Source: Apostichopus japonicus (taxonomy: Eukaryota > Echinodermata > Holothuroidea > Aspidochirotida > Stichopodidae). From it: DNA of 64,000 bases. The position numbers were made by a program, and so were the translations under genes. Numbering within the stretch: the first letter of the stretch is position 1; the number at the start of each line of letters is the position of its first letter. Shown piece after piece: positions 12,923 through 28,110 of this stretch. The notes beneath the pieces are model-generated. The model did not search any database. It was not told where the DNA came from and worked only from the letters and a program-made list of their open reading frames with translations. The stretch is taken from the NCBI RefSeq assembly GCF_037975245.1, contig NC_092566.1, positions 12,169,501 to 12,233,500 on the forward strand. Reading direction: 5' to 3'.

Positions 12923-15900
12923 ACATTCGATTGATCGGTATCGCACATTCGATTTAACGATACCGCATATTCGATTGATCGGTACCGCACATTCGATTGA
13001 TCGGTATCGCACTTTCGATTGATCGATACCGCATATTTGATTGATCGATACTGCACATTCGATTGTTAGGTACGGAACATTCGATTGAACGGTACCGCAC
13101 ATTCGATTGATTGGTACAGAACATTCGATTGATCGATACCGCACATTCGATTGATCGATACCGCACATTCGATTAATCGGTATCGCACATTCGATTGATC
13201 GATACCGCACATTCGATTCATCGGTACCACACATTCGATTTAACGATACCGCACATTCGATTGATCGGTACCGCACATTCGATTGGTCGGTACCGAACAT
13301 TCGATTGATCGATACCGCATATTCGATTGATCGATACGGCACATTCGATTGATCGATACCTCACATTCGATTGATCGGTATCGCATATTCGATTTAACGA
13401 TACCGCACATTCGATTGATCGGTACCGCACATTCGATTGATCGGTACCGACCATTCGATTGATCGATACCGCATATTCGATTGATCGATACCGCACATTC
13501 GATTGATCGGTACGGAACATTCGATTCATCGGTACCACACATTCGATTGATCGATACCGCACATTCGACTGATCGGTATCGCACACTCGATTTAACGATA
13601 CCGCACATTCGATTGATCGGTACCGCACATTCGATTGATTGGTACAGAACATTCGATTGATCGATACCGCATATTCGATTGATCGTTATCGAACATTCGA
13701 TTGATCGGTATCGCACTTTCGATTGATCGATACCGCATATATGATTGACCGATACTGCACATTCGATTGATCGGTACCGCCCATTCGATTGATCGGTACC
13801 GAACATTCGATTGATCGATACCGCATATTCGATTGATCGATACCGCACATTCGATTGATCGGTACGGAACATTCGATTGATCGGTACGGAACATTCGATT
13901 GAACGGTACCGAACATTCGATTGATCGATACCGCATATTCGATTGATCGATACCGCACATTCGATTGATCGATACCTCACATTCGATTGAACGGTATCGC
14001 ATATTCGATTGATCGATACCGCACATTCGATTGATCGATACCTCACATTCGATTGATCGGTATCGCATATTCGATTTAACGATACCGCACATTCGATTGA
14101 TCGGTACGGAACATTCGATTGATCGGTACCGAACATTCGATTGATCGATACCGCATATTCGATTGATCGATACCGCACATTCGATTGATCGGTAACGAAC
14201 ATTCGATTTATCGGAACCGAACATTCCATTGATCGATACTCAACATTCCATTGATCGGTACCGCACATTCGGTTTAACGATAACAAACATTCGATTGATC
14301 GGTAGGGAACATTCGATTGAACGGTACCGCACATTCGATTGATCGGTACGGAAAATTCGATTGATAGGTACCGCACATTCGATTGATCGGTATCGCACAT
14401 TCGATAGATCGATACTCACATTCGATTGATCGGTACCGCACATTCGATTTAACGATACCAAACATTCGATTGATCGGTACGGAACATTCGATAGATCGGT
14501 ACCGAACATTCGATTGATCGGTACCGCACACTCGATTGATCGGTATCGCACATTCGATAGATCGATACTCACATTTGATTGATCGGTACCGCACATTCGA
14601 CTTAACGATACCAAACATTCGATTGATCTTTACGGAACATTCGATTGATCGGTACGGAACATTCGATTGATCGATACCGCACATTCGATTGATCGGTATC
14701 GCACATTCGATTTAACGATACCGCACATTCGATTGATCGATATCGCACATTCGATTCATCGATACCGCACATTCGATTGATCGGTAACGCACATTCGATT
14801 TAACGATACCGCACATTCGATTCATTGGTACCACACATTCGATTGATCGATACCGCACATTCGATTGATCGGTATCGCACATTCGATTTAACTATACCGC
14901 ACATTCGATTGATCGGTACCGCACATTCGATTGATCGGTACCGAACATTCGATTGATCGATACCGCATATTCGATTTATCGGAACCGAACATTCCATTGA
15001 TCGATACTCAACATTCCATTGATCGGTACCGCACATTCGATTGATTGGTACAGAACATTCGATTGATCGATACCGCATATTCGATTGATCGTTACCGAAC
15101 ATTCGATTGATCGGTATCGCACTTTCGATTGATCGATACCGCATATATGATTGATCGATACTGCACATTCGATTGATCGGTACGGCCCATTCGATTGATC
15201 GGTACCGAACATTCGATTGATCGATACCGCATATTCGATTGATCGATACCGCACATTCGATTGATCGGTACGGAACATTCGATTGATCGGTACGGAACAT
15301 TCGATTGAACGGTACCGAACATTCGATTGATCGATACCGCATATTCGATTGATCGATACCGCACATTCGATTGATCGATACCTCACATTCGATTGATCGG
15401 TATCGCATATTCGATTGATCGATACCGCACATTCGATTGATCGATACCTCACATTCGATTGATCGGTATCGCATATTCGATTTAACGATACCGCACATTC
15501 GATTGATCGGTACGGAACATTCGATTGATCGGTACCGAACATTCGATTGATCGATACCGCATATTCGATTGATCGATACCGCACATTCGATTGATCGGTA
15601 ACGAACATTCGATTTATCGGAACCGAACATTCCATTGATCGATACTCAACATTCCATTGATCGGTACCGCACATTCGGTTTAACGATACCAAACATTCGA
15701 TTGATCGGTAGGGAACATTCGATTGAACGGTACCGCACATTCGATTGATCGGTACGGAAAATTCGATTGATAGGTACCGCACATTCGATTGATCGGTATC
15801 GCACATTCGATAGATCGATACTCACATTCGATTGATCGGTACCGCACATTCGATTTAACGATACCAAACATTCGATTGATCGGTACGGAACATTCGATAG

Positions 15901-18900
15901 ATCGGTACCGAACATTCGATTGATCGGTACCGCACACTCGATTGATCGGTATCGCACATTCGATAGATCGATACTCACATTTGATTGATCGGTACCGCAC
16001 ATTCGATTGATTGGTACAGAACATTCGATTGATCGATACCGCACATTCTATAGATCGGTACCGCACATTCGATTCATCGGTACGGAACATTCGATTCATC
16101 GGTACCGAACATTCGAATGATCGATACCGCATATTCGATTGATCGACACCGCACATTCGATTGATCGGAACCGAACATTCGATTTATCGGAACCGAACAT
16201 TCGATAGATCGATACTCACATTCGATTGATCGGTACGGAACATTCGATTGATCGGTACCCCACATTCGATTGATCGATACCGCATATTCGATTGATCGAT
16301 ACCGCACATTCGATTGATCGGAACCGAACATTCGATTTATCGGAACCGCACATTCGATTGATCGATACCTCACATTCGATTGATCGGTATCGCATATTCG
16401 ATTTAACGATACCGCACATTCGATTGATCGGTACCGCACATTCGATTCATCGGTACCGAACATTCGATTGATCGGTACCGCACATTCGATTGATCGATAC
16501 CGCACATTCTATAGATCGGTACCGCACATTCGATTCATCGGTACGGAACATTCGATTGATCGGTACCGAACATTCGATTGATCGATACCGCATATTCGAT
16601 TGATCGATACCGCACATTCGATTGATCGGAACCGAACATTCGATTTATCGGAACCGAACATTCGATAGATCGATACTCACATTCGATTGATCGGTACCGC
16701 ACATTCGATTTAACCGTACCAAACATTCGATTGATCGGTACGGAACATTCGATAGATCGGTACTGAACATTCGATTGATCGGTACCGCACACTCGATTGA
16801 TCGGCAAGGCACATTCGATTGACCGGTAACGCACATTCTATAGATCGGTACCGCACATTCGATTGATTGGTACCGCACATTCGATTGATCGGTACCGAAC
16901 ATTCGATTGATCTTTACCGCACAATCGATTGATCGGAACCGCACATTCGAACTTACGGTACCAAACATTCGATTTAGCGATACCAAACATTCCATTGATC
17001 GGTACCGCACATTCGATTGATCGGTACCGAACATTCGATTGATCTGTACCGCACATTCGATTGATCGGTACCGCACATTCGATTGATCGGTATCGCACTT
17101 TCGATTGATCGATACCGCATATTTGATTGATCGATACTGCACATTCGATAGATCGGTAGGGAACATTCGATTGAACGGTACCGCACATTCGATTGATTGG
17201 TACAGAACATTCGATTGATCGATACCGCACATTCGATTGATCGATACCGCACATTCGATTGATCGGAATCGCACATTCGATTGATCGATACCGCACATTC
17301 GATTGATCGGTACCGCACATTCGATTCATCGATACCGCACATTCGATTGATCGGTACCGCACATTCGATTGATCGATACGGCACATTCGATTGATCGGTA
17401 TCGCACATTCGATTCATCGATACCGCACATTCGATTCATCGGTACCGAACATTCGATTGATCTGTACCGCACATTCGATTGATCGGTACCGCACATTCGA
17501 TTGATCGGTATCGCACTTTCGATTGATCGATACCGCATATTTGATTGATCGATACTGCACATTCGATTGATCGGTACGGAACATTCGATTGAACTGTACC
17601 GCACATTCGATTGATTGGTACAGAACATTCGATTGATCGATACCGCACATTCGATTGATCGATACCGCACATTCGATTGATCGGTATCGCACATTCGATT
17701 TAACGATACCGCACATTCGATTGATCGGCAACGCACATTCGATTGGTCGGTACCGAACATTCGATTGATCGATACCGCATATTCGATTGATCGATACCGC
17801 ACATTCGATTGATCGATACCTCACATTCGATTGATCGGTATCGCATATTCGATTTAACGATACCGCACATTCGATTGATCGGTACCGCACATTCGATTCA
17901 TCGGTACCGAACATTCGATTGATCGGTACCGCACATTCGATTGATCGATACCGCACATTCTATAGATCGGTACCGCACATTCGATTCATCGGTACGGAAC
18001 ATTCGATTGATCGGTACCGAACATTCGATTGATCGATACCGCATATTCGATTGATCGATACCGCACATTCGATTGATCGGAACCGAACATTCGATTTATC
18101 GGAACCGAACATTCGATAGATCGATACTCACATTCGATTGATCGGTACGGAACATTCGATTGATCGGTACCGAACATTCGATTGATCGATACCGCATATT
18201 CGATTGATCGATACCGCACATTCGATTGATCGGAACCGAACATTCGATTTATCGGAACCGCACATTCGATTGATCGATACCTCACATTCGATTGATCGGT
18301 ATCGCATATTCGATTTAACGATACCGCACATTCGATTGATCGGTACCGCACATTCGATTCATCGGTACCGAACATTCGATTGATCGGTACCGCACATTCG
18401 ATTCATCGATACCGCACATTCTATAGATCGGTACCGCACATTCGATTCATCGGTACGGAACATTCGATTTATCGGAACCGAACATTCGATAGATCGATAC
18501 TCACATTCGATTGATCGGTACCGCACATTCGATTTAACCGTACCAAACATTCGATTGATCGGTACGGAACATTCGATAGATCGGTACCGAACATTCGATT
18601 GATCGGTACCGCACACTCGATTGATCGGCAAGGCACATTCGATTGACCGGTAACGCACATTCTATAGATCGGTACCGCACATTCGATTGATTGGTACCGC
18701 ACATTCGATTGATCGGTACCGAACATTCGATTGATCTTTACCGCACAATCGATTGATCGGAACCGCACAATCGAACTTACGGTACCAAACATTCGATTTA
18801 GCGATACCAAACATTCCATTGATCGGTACCGCACATTCGATTGATCGGTACCGAAAATTCGATTGATCTGTACCGCACATTCGATTGATCGGTACCGCAC

Positions 18901-19920
18901 ATTCGATTGATCGGTATCGCACTTTCGATTGATCGATACCGCATATTTGATTGATCGATACTGCACATTCGATAGATCGGTAGGGAACATTCGATTGAAC
19001 GGTACCGCACATTCGATTGATCGGTACAGAACATTCGATTGATCGATACCGCACATTCGATTGATCGATACCGCACATTCGATTGATCGGAATCGCACAT
19101 TCGATTGATCGATACCGCACATTCGATTGATCGGTACCGCACATTCGATTGATCGATACCGCAGATTCGATTGATCGGTACCGCACATTCGATTGATCGA
19201 TACGGCACATTCGATTGATCGGTATCGCACATTCGATTCATCGATACCGCACATTCGATTCATCGGTACTGAACATTCGATTGATCTGTACCGCACATTC
19301 GATTGATCGGTACCGCACATTCGATTGATCGGTATCGCACTTTCGATTGATCGATACCGCATATTTGATTGATCGATACTGCACATTCGATTGATCGGTA
19401 CGGAACATTCGATTGAACTGTACCGCACATTCGATTGATTGGTACAGAACATTCGATTGATCGATACCGCACATTCGATTGATCGATACCGCACATTCGA
19501 TTGATCGTTATCGCACATTCGATTGATCGATACCGCACATTCGATTCATCGGTACCACACATTCGATTGATCGATACCGCACATTCGATTGATCGGTATC
19601 GCACATTCGATTTAACGATACCGCACATTCGATTGATCGGTACCGCACATTCGATTGGTCGGTACCGAACATTCGATTGATCGATACCGCATATTCGATT
19701 GATCGATACCGAACATTCGATTGATCGATACCTCACATTCGATTGATCGGTATCGCATATTCGATTGATCGGTACCGAACATTCGATTGATGGTTACCGA
19801 ACAATCGATTGATCGGTATCGCACTTTCGATTGATCGATACCGCATATTTGATTGATCGATACTGCACATTCGATTGATCGGTACCGCACATTCGATTGA
19901 TCGGTACCGAACATTCGATT
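12923..19920 (+). repeat. 7.0-kb HOR, copy 2 of the tandem pair
   Basis: This is the second member of the pair and begins directly where copy 1 ends. It is collinear with 5,560-12,922 apart from the missing 17 monomers at about 16,021-16,047. Copy-2 bases at the differences I found are C at 13,749, T at 16,764, A at 16,989 and CA at 17,714-17,715. With so few changes over about 7 kb, identity is near 99.9% by eye. That means a recent duplication, strong homogenisation, or an assembly artefact. Confidence 0.92.
13612..16006 (+). repeat. Internal 1,406-bp-spaced duplication inside HOR copy 2
   Basis: This is the copy-2 equivalent of the nested duplication in copy 1. About 13,612-14,600 and 15,018-16,006 share monomer order at 1,406-bp spacing. 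The GCATATATGA marker unit appears near 13,735 and 15,142. It shows that the 7-kb duplication copied an already duplicated block. Confidence 0.85.
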
Positions 19921-22900
19921 GATCGATACCGCATATTCGAATGATCGATACCGCACATTCGATTGATCGGTACGGAACATTCGATTTATCGGAACCGAAC
20001 ATTCCATTGATCGATACTCAACATTCCATTGATCGGTATCGCACATTCGGTTTAACGATACCAAACATTCGATTGATCGGTAGGGAACATTCGATTGAAC
20101 GGTACCGCACATTCGATTGATCGGTACGGAACATTCGATTGATCGGTACCGCACATTCGATTGATCGGTATCGCACATTCGATAGATCGATACTCACATT
20201 CGATTGATCGGTACCGCACATTCGATTTAACGATACCAAACATTCGATTGATCGGTACGGAACATTTTATAGATCGGTACCGAACATTCGATTGATCGGT
20301 ACCGCACACTCGATTGATCGGCAAGGCACATTCGATTGACCGGTAACGCACATTCTATTGATCGGTACCGCACATTCGATTGATCTGTACCGCACATTCG
20401 ATTGATCGGTACCGAACATTCGATTGATCTTTACCGCACAATCGATTGATCGGAACCGCACATTCGATTGATCGGTACCGAACATTCGATTGATCGATAC
20501 CGCATATTCGATTGATCGATACCGCACATTCGATTGATCGATACCTCACATTCGATTGATCGGTATCGAATATTCGATTTAACGATACCGCACATTCGAT
20601 TGATCGGTACCGCACATTCGATTGATCGGTACCGAACATTCGATTGATCGGTACCGCACATTCTATAGATCGGTACCGCACATTCGATTGATTGGTACTG
20701 CACATTCGATTGATCGGTACCGAACATTCGATTGATCGTTACCGAACAATCGATTGATCGGTATCGCACTTTCGATTGATCGATACCGCATATTTGATTG
20801 ATCGATACTGCACATTCGATTGATCGGTACCGCACATTCGATTGATCGGTACCGACCATTCGATTGATCGATACCGCATATTCGATTGATCGATACCGCA
20901 CATTCGATTGATCGGTACGGAACATTCGATTTATCGGAACCGAACATTCCATTGATCGATACTCAACATTCCATTGATCGGTACCGCACATTCGGTTTAA
21001 CGATACCAAACATTCGATTGATCGGTAGGGAACATTCGATTGAACGGTACCGCACATTCGATTGATCGGTACGGAACAATCGTTTGATCGGTACCGCACA
21101 TTCGATTGATCGGTATCGCACATTCGATAGATCGATACTCACATTCGATTGATCGGTACCGCACATTCGATTTAACGATACCAAACATTCGATTGATCGG
21201 TACGGAACATTTGATAGATCGGTACCGAACATTCGATTGATCGGTACCGCACACTCGATTGATCGGCAAGGCACATTCGATTGACCTTTAACGCACATTC
21301 CATTGATCGGTACTGCACATTCGATTGATTGGTACCGCACATTCGATTGATCGGTACCGAACATTCGATTGATCTTTACCGCACAATCGATTGATCGGAA
21401 CCGCACATTCGATTGATCGGTACCGAACATTCGATTGATCGATACCGCATATTCGATTGATCGATACCGCACATTCGATTGATCGATACATCACATTCGA
21501 TTGATCGGTATCGAATATTCGATTTAACGATACCGCACATTCGATTGATCGGTACCGCACATTCGATTGATCGGTATCGAATATTCGATTTAATGATACC
21601 GCACATTCGATTGATCGGTACCGCAAATTCGATTGATCGGTACCGAACATTCGATTGATCGGTACCGCACATTCTATAGATCGGTACCGCACATTCGATT
21701 GATCGGTATCGCACTTTCGATTGATCGATACCGCATATTTGATTGATCGATACCGAACATTCGATTGATCGGTACCGCACATTCGATTGATCGGTACCGA
21801 ACATTCGATTGATCGATACCGCATATTCGATTGATCGATACCGCACATTCGATTGATCGGTACGGAACATTCGATTTATCGGAACCGAACATTCCATTGA
21901 TCGATACCCAACATTCCATTGATCGGTACCGCACATTCGGTTTAACGATACCAAACATTCGATTGATCGGTAGGGAACATTCGATTGAACGGTACCGCAC
22001 ATTCGATTGATCGGTACGGAACATTCGTTTGATCGGTACCGCACATTCGATTGATCGGTATCGCACATTCGATAGATCGATACTCACATTCGATTGATCG
22101 GTACCGCACATTCGATTTAACGATACCAAACATTCGATTGATCGGTACCGCAAATTCGATTGATCGGTACCGAACATTCGATTGATCGGTACCGCACATT
22201 CTATAGATCGGTACCGCACATTCGATTGATCGGTATCGCACTTTCGATTGATCGATACCGCATATTTGATTGATCGATACCGAACATTCGATTGATCGGT
22301 ACCGCACATTCGATTGATCGGTACCGAACATTCGATTGATCGATACCGCATATTCGATTGATCGATACCGCACATTCGATTGATCGGTACGGAACATTCG
22401 ATTTATCGGAACCGAACATTCCATTGATCGATACCCAACATTCCATTGATCGGTACCGCACATTCGGTTTAACGATACCAAACATTCGATTGATCGGTAG
22501 GGAACATTCGATTGAACGGTACCGCACATTCGATTGATCGGTACGGAACATTCGTTTGATCGGTACCGCACATTCGATTGATCGGTATCGCACATTCGAT
22601 AGATCGATACTCACATTCGATTGATCGGTACCGCACATTCGATTTAACGATACCAAACATTCGATTGATCGGTACCGAACATTTGATAGATCGGTACCGA
22701 ACATTCGATTGATCGGTACCGCACACTCGATTGATCGGCAAGGCACATTCGATTGACCGGTAACGCACATTCTATTGATCGGTACCGCACATTCGATTGA
22801 TTGGTACCGCACATTCGATTGATCGGTACCGAACATTCGATTGATCTTTACTGCACAATCGACTGATCGGAACCGCACATTCGAACTTACGGTACCAAGC
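19921..22900 (+). repeat. HOR series with steps of 945, 945 and 527 bp
   Basis: The marker unit CATTCGGTTTAAC recurs here with its TTCGG at 20,046, 20,991, 21,936 and 22,463. That gives two steps of 945 bp (43 units minus one base) and one of 527 bp (24 units minus one base). The third and fourth repeats share the rare GATACCCAAC in place of GATACTCAAC (about 21,902 and 22,429), so the 527-bp step is the youngest. The ~945-bp copies differ at more positions than the 7-kb pair and are older. Related material is found at 28.6-36.6 kb. Confidence 0.85.
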
Positions 22901-24999
22901 ATTCGATTTAGCGATACCAAACATTCCATTGATCGGTACCGCACATTCGATTGATCGGTACCGAACATTCGATTGATCTGTACCGCACATTCGATTGATC
23001 GGTACCGCACATTCGATTGATCGGTATCGCACATTCGATAGATCGATACTCACATTCGATTGATCGTTACCGCACATTCGATTTAACGATACCAAACATT
23101 CGATTGATCGGTACCGCACATTCGATTGATCGGTACCGAACATTCGATTGATCGATACCGCATATTAGATTGATCGATACCGCACATTCGATTGATCGAT
23201 ACCTCACATTCGATTGATCCGTATCGAATATTCGATTTAACGATACCGCACATTCCATTGATCGGTAACGCACATTCGATTGATCGGTACCGAACATTCG
23301 ATTGATCCGTACCGCACATTCGATTGATCGATACCGCACATTCTATAGATCGGTACCGCATATTCGATTAATTGGTACTGCACATTCGATTGATCGGTAC
23401 CGAACATTCGATTGATCGTTACCGAACAATCGATTGATCGGTATCGCACATTCGATAGATCGATACTCACATTCGATTGATCGGTACCGCACATTCGATT
23501 TAACGATACCAAACATTCGATTGATCGGTACCGCACATTCGATTGATCGGTACCGAACATTCGATTGATCGATACCGCATATTCGATTGATCGGCAAGGC
23601 ACATTCGATTGACCGGTAACGCACATTCTATAGATCGGTACCGCACATTCGATTGACCGGTAACGCACATTCTATAGATCGGTACCGCACATTCGATTGA
23701 TTGGTACTGCACATTCGATTGATCGGTACCGAACATTAGATTGATCTTTACCGAACAATCGATTGATCGGTATCGCACTTTCGATTGATCGATACCGCAT
23801 ATTTGATTGATCGATATTGCACATTCGATTGATCGGTACGGAACATTCGATTGAACGGTACCGCACATTCGATTGATTGGTACAGAACATTCGATTGATC
23901 GATACCGCACATTCGATTGATCGATACCGCACATTCGATAGATCGGTATCGCACATTAGATTGATCGATACCGAACATTCGATTCATCGGTACCACACAT
24001 TCGATTGATCGGTACCGCACATTCGATTGATCGGTATCGCACATTCGATTTAACGATACCGCACATTCGATTGATCGGTACCGCACATTCGATTGATCGG
24101 TATCGCACATTCGATAGATCGATACTCACATTCGATTGATCGGTACGGAACATTCGATAGATCGGTACCGAGCATTCGATTGATCGGTACCGCACATTCG
24201 ATTCATCGGCAAGGCACATTCGTTTGAACGGTAACGCACATTCTATAGATCGGTACCGCTCATTCGATTGATCGGTACCGAACATTCGAATGATCTTTAC
24301 CGCACAATCGATTGATCGGAACCGCACGTTCGAACTAACGGTACCGCACATTCGATTTAACGATACCAAACATTCCATTGATCGGTACCGCACATTCGAT
24401 TGATCGGTACCGCACATTCGATTGATCGATACCAAACATTCGATTTAACGATACCAAACATTCGATTGATCGGTACGGAACATTCGATTGAACGGTACCG
24501 CACATTCGATTGATCAATACGGAACATTCGATTGATCGATACCGCACATTCGATTGATCGGTATCACACATTCGATTTAACGATAATGCACATTCGATTG
24601 ATCGATACCGCACATTCGATTGATCGATATCGCACATTCGATTTAACGATACCGCACATTCGATTCATCGGTACCACACATTCGATTGATCGATACCGCA
24701 CATTCGATTGATCGGTATCGCACATTCGATTTAACGATACCGCACATTCGATTGATCGGTACCGCACATTCGATTGGTCGGTACCGAACATTCGATTGAT
24801 CGATACCGCATATTCGATTGATCGATACCGCACATTCGATTGATCGGTACGGATCATTGGATGTATCGGAACCGAACATTCCATTGATCGATACTCAACA
24901 TTCCATTGATCGGTACCGCACATTCGATTTAAGGATACCAAACATTCGATTGATCGGTACGGAACATTCGATTGATCGGTACCGCACATTCGATTGATC
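22901..24999 (+). repeat. Mosaic satellite segment
   Basis: The stretch contains only satellite monomers in mixed order. Two consecutive units of the GACCGGTAACGCACATTCTATAG type occur at about 23,615-23,690, a local 44-bp doubling. GGCAAGG phrases are at about 23,594 and 24,207. An unusually divergent pair of units lies at about 24,843-24,870 (GGATCATTGGATGTATCGG). No gene or foreign sequence is present. Confidence 0.75.
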
Positions 25000-25000
25000 G

Positions 25001-28000
25001 ATACCGCACATTCTATAGATCGGTACCGCACATTCGATTGATTTGTACTGCACATTCGATTGATCGGTACCGAACATTCGAATGATCTTTACCGAACAAT
25101 CGATTGATCGGTATCGCACTTTCGATTGATCGATACCGCATACTTGATTGATCGATACTGCACATTCGATTGATCGGTACCGCACATTCGATTGATCGGT
25201 ACCGAACATTCGATTGATTGATACCGCATATTCGATTGATCGATACCGCACATTCGATTGATCGGTACGGAACATTCGATTGATCGGTATCGCACATTCG
25301 ATTGAACGGTACCGCACATTCGATTGATCGGTACGGAACATTCGATTGATCGATACCGCCCATTCGATTGATCGATACCGCATATTCGATTGATCGATAC
25401 CGCACATTCGATTGATCGGTATCGCACATTCGATTTAACGATACCGCACATTCGATTGATCGGTACCACACATTCGATTGATCGATACCGCACATTCGAT
25501 TGATCGGTATCGCACATTCGATTTAACTATACCGCACATTCGATTGATCGGTACCGCACATTCGATTGGTCGGTACCGAACATTCGATTGATCGATACCG
25601 CATATTCGATTGATCGATACCGCACATTCGATTGATCGGTACGGAACATTCGATTTATCGGAACCGAACATTCCATTGATCGATACTCAACATTCCATTG
25701 ATCGGTACCACACATTCGATTTAACGATACCAAACATTCGATTGATCGGTACGGAACATTCGATTGAACGGTACCGCACATTCGATTGATTGGTACAGAA
25801 TATTCGATTGATCGATACCGCACATTCGATTGATCGATACCGCACATTCGATTTATCGGTATCGCACATTCGATTGATCCTCACCGAACAATCGATTGAT
25901 CGGTATCGCATATTCGATTGATGGGCAAGGCAAATTCGTTTGAACGGTAACGCACATTCTATAGATCGGTACCGCACATTCGATTGATTGGTACCGCACA
26001 TTCGATTGATCGGTACCGAACATTCGAATGATCTTTACCGCACAATCGATTGATCGGAACCGCACATTCGAACTAACGGTACCGCACATTCGATTTAACG
26101 ATACCAAACTTTCCATTGATCGGTACCGCACATTCGATTGATCGGTACCGCACATTCGATTGATCGGTATCGCACATTCGATTTAACGATACCGCACATT
26201 CGATTCATCGGTACCACACATTCGATTCATCGGTATCGCACATTCGATTTAACTATACCGCACATTCGATTGATCGGTACCGCACATTCGATTGGTCGGT
26301 ACCGAACATTCGATTGATCGATACCGCATATTCGATTGATCGGAACCGCACATTCGATTGATCGGTACGGAACATTCGATTGATCGGAACCGAACATTCC
26401 ATTGATCGATACTCAACATTCCATTGATCGGTACCGCACATTCGATTTAACGATACCAAACATTCGATTGATCGGTAGGGAACATTCGATTGAACGGTAC
26501 CGCACATTCGATTGATCGGTACGGAACATTCGATTGATCGGTACCGCACATTCGATTGATCGATACCGCACATTCTATATATCGGTACCGCACATTCGAT
26601 TGATTGGTACTGCACATTCGATTGATCGGTACCGAACATTCGATTGATCTTTACCGAACAATCGATTGATCGGTATCGCACTTTCGATTGATCGATACCG
26701 CATATTTGGTTGATCGATACTGCACAATCGATTGATCGGTACGGAACATTCGATTGAACGGTACCGCACATTCGATTGATTGGAACAGAACATTCGATTG
26801 ATCGATACCGCACATTCGATTGATCGGTATCGCACATTCGATTGATCGATACCGCACATTCGATTCATCAGTACCACACATTCGATTGATCGATAACGCA
26901 CATTCGATTGATCGGTATCGCACATTCGATTTAACGATATCGCACATTCGATTGATCGGTACCGCACATTCGATTGGTCGGTACCGAACATTCGATTGAT
27001 CGATACCGCATATTCGATTGATCGATACCGCACATTCGATTGATCGATACCTCACATTCGATTGATCGGTATCGCACATTCGACTTAACGATACCAAACA
27101 TTCGATTGATCGGTACCGCACATTCGATTGATCGGTACCGAACATTCGATTGATCGATACCGCATATTCGATTGATCGATACTGCACATTCGATTGATCG
27201 GTACGGAACATTCGATTGATCGGAACCGAACATTCTATTGATCGATACTCAACATTCCATTGATCGGTACCGCACATTCGATTTAACGATACCAAACATT
27301 CGATTGATCGGTAGGGAACATTCGATTGAACGGTACCGCACATTCGATTCATCGGTACCACACATTCGATTGATCGGTACCGCACATTCGATTGATCGGT
27401 ACCGGACACGATTTAACGATACCAAACATTCGATTGATCTGTACGGAACATTCGATTGATCGGTACCGAACATTCGATTGATCGATACCGCATATTCGAT
27501 TGATCGATACCGCACATTCGATTGATCTGTACGGAACATTCGATTTATCGGAACCGAACATTCCATTGATCGATACTAAACATTCCATTGATCGGTACCG
27601 CACATTCGGTTTAACGATACCAAACATTCGATTGATCGGTAGGGAACATTCGATTGAACGGTACCGCACATTCGATTGATCGGTATCGCACATTCGATAG
27701 ATCGATACTCACATTCGATTGATCGGTACCGCACATTCGATTTAACGATACCAAACATTCGATTGATCGGTACGGAACATTCGATAGATCGGTACCGAAC
27801 TTCGATTGATCGGTACCGCACACTCGATTGATCGGCACGGCACATTCGATTGACCGGTAACGCACATTCTATAGATCGGTACCGCACATTCGATTGATTG
27901 GTACCGCACATTCGATTGATCGGTACCGAACATTCGATTGATCTTTACCGCACAATCGATTGATCGGAACCGCACATTCGAACTTACGGTACCAAACATT

Positions 28001-28110
28001 CGATTTAGCGATACCAAAAATTCCATTGATCGGTACCGCACATTCGATTGATCGGTACCGAACATTCGATTGATCTGTACCGCACATTCGATTGATCGAT
28101 ACCGCATATT
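25001..28110 (+). repeat. HOR block, second copy of the 1-2,720 segment
   Basis: The block is collinear with the start of the window. It shares the CCTCACC unit (25,879), the ATATATCGG unit at about 26,575, the 20-bp GGACACGATTTAAC unit (about 27,403) and the 21-bp CCGAACTTCG unit (27,796). Compared with 1-2,720 it has extra whole-monomer blocks of about 132, 110, 22 and 132 bp. Base differences are more frequent than in the 7-kb pair. It also shares its second half with 4,150-5,300. Confidence 0.85.
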
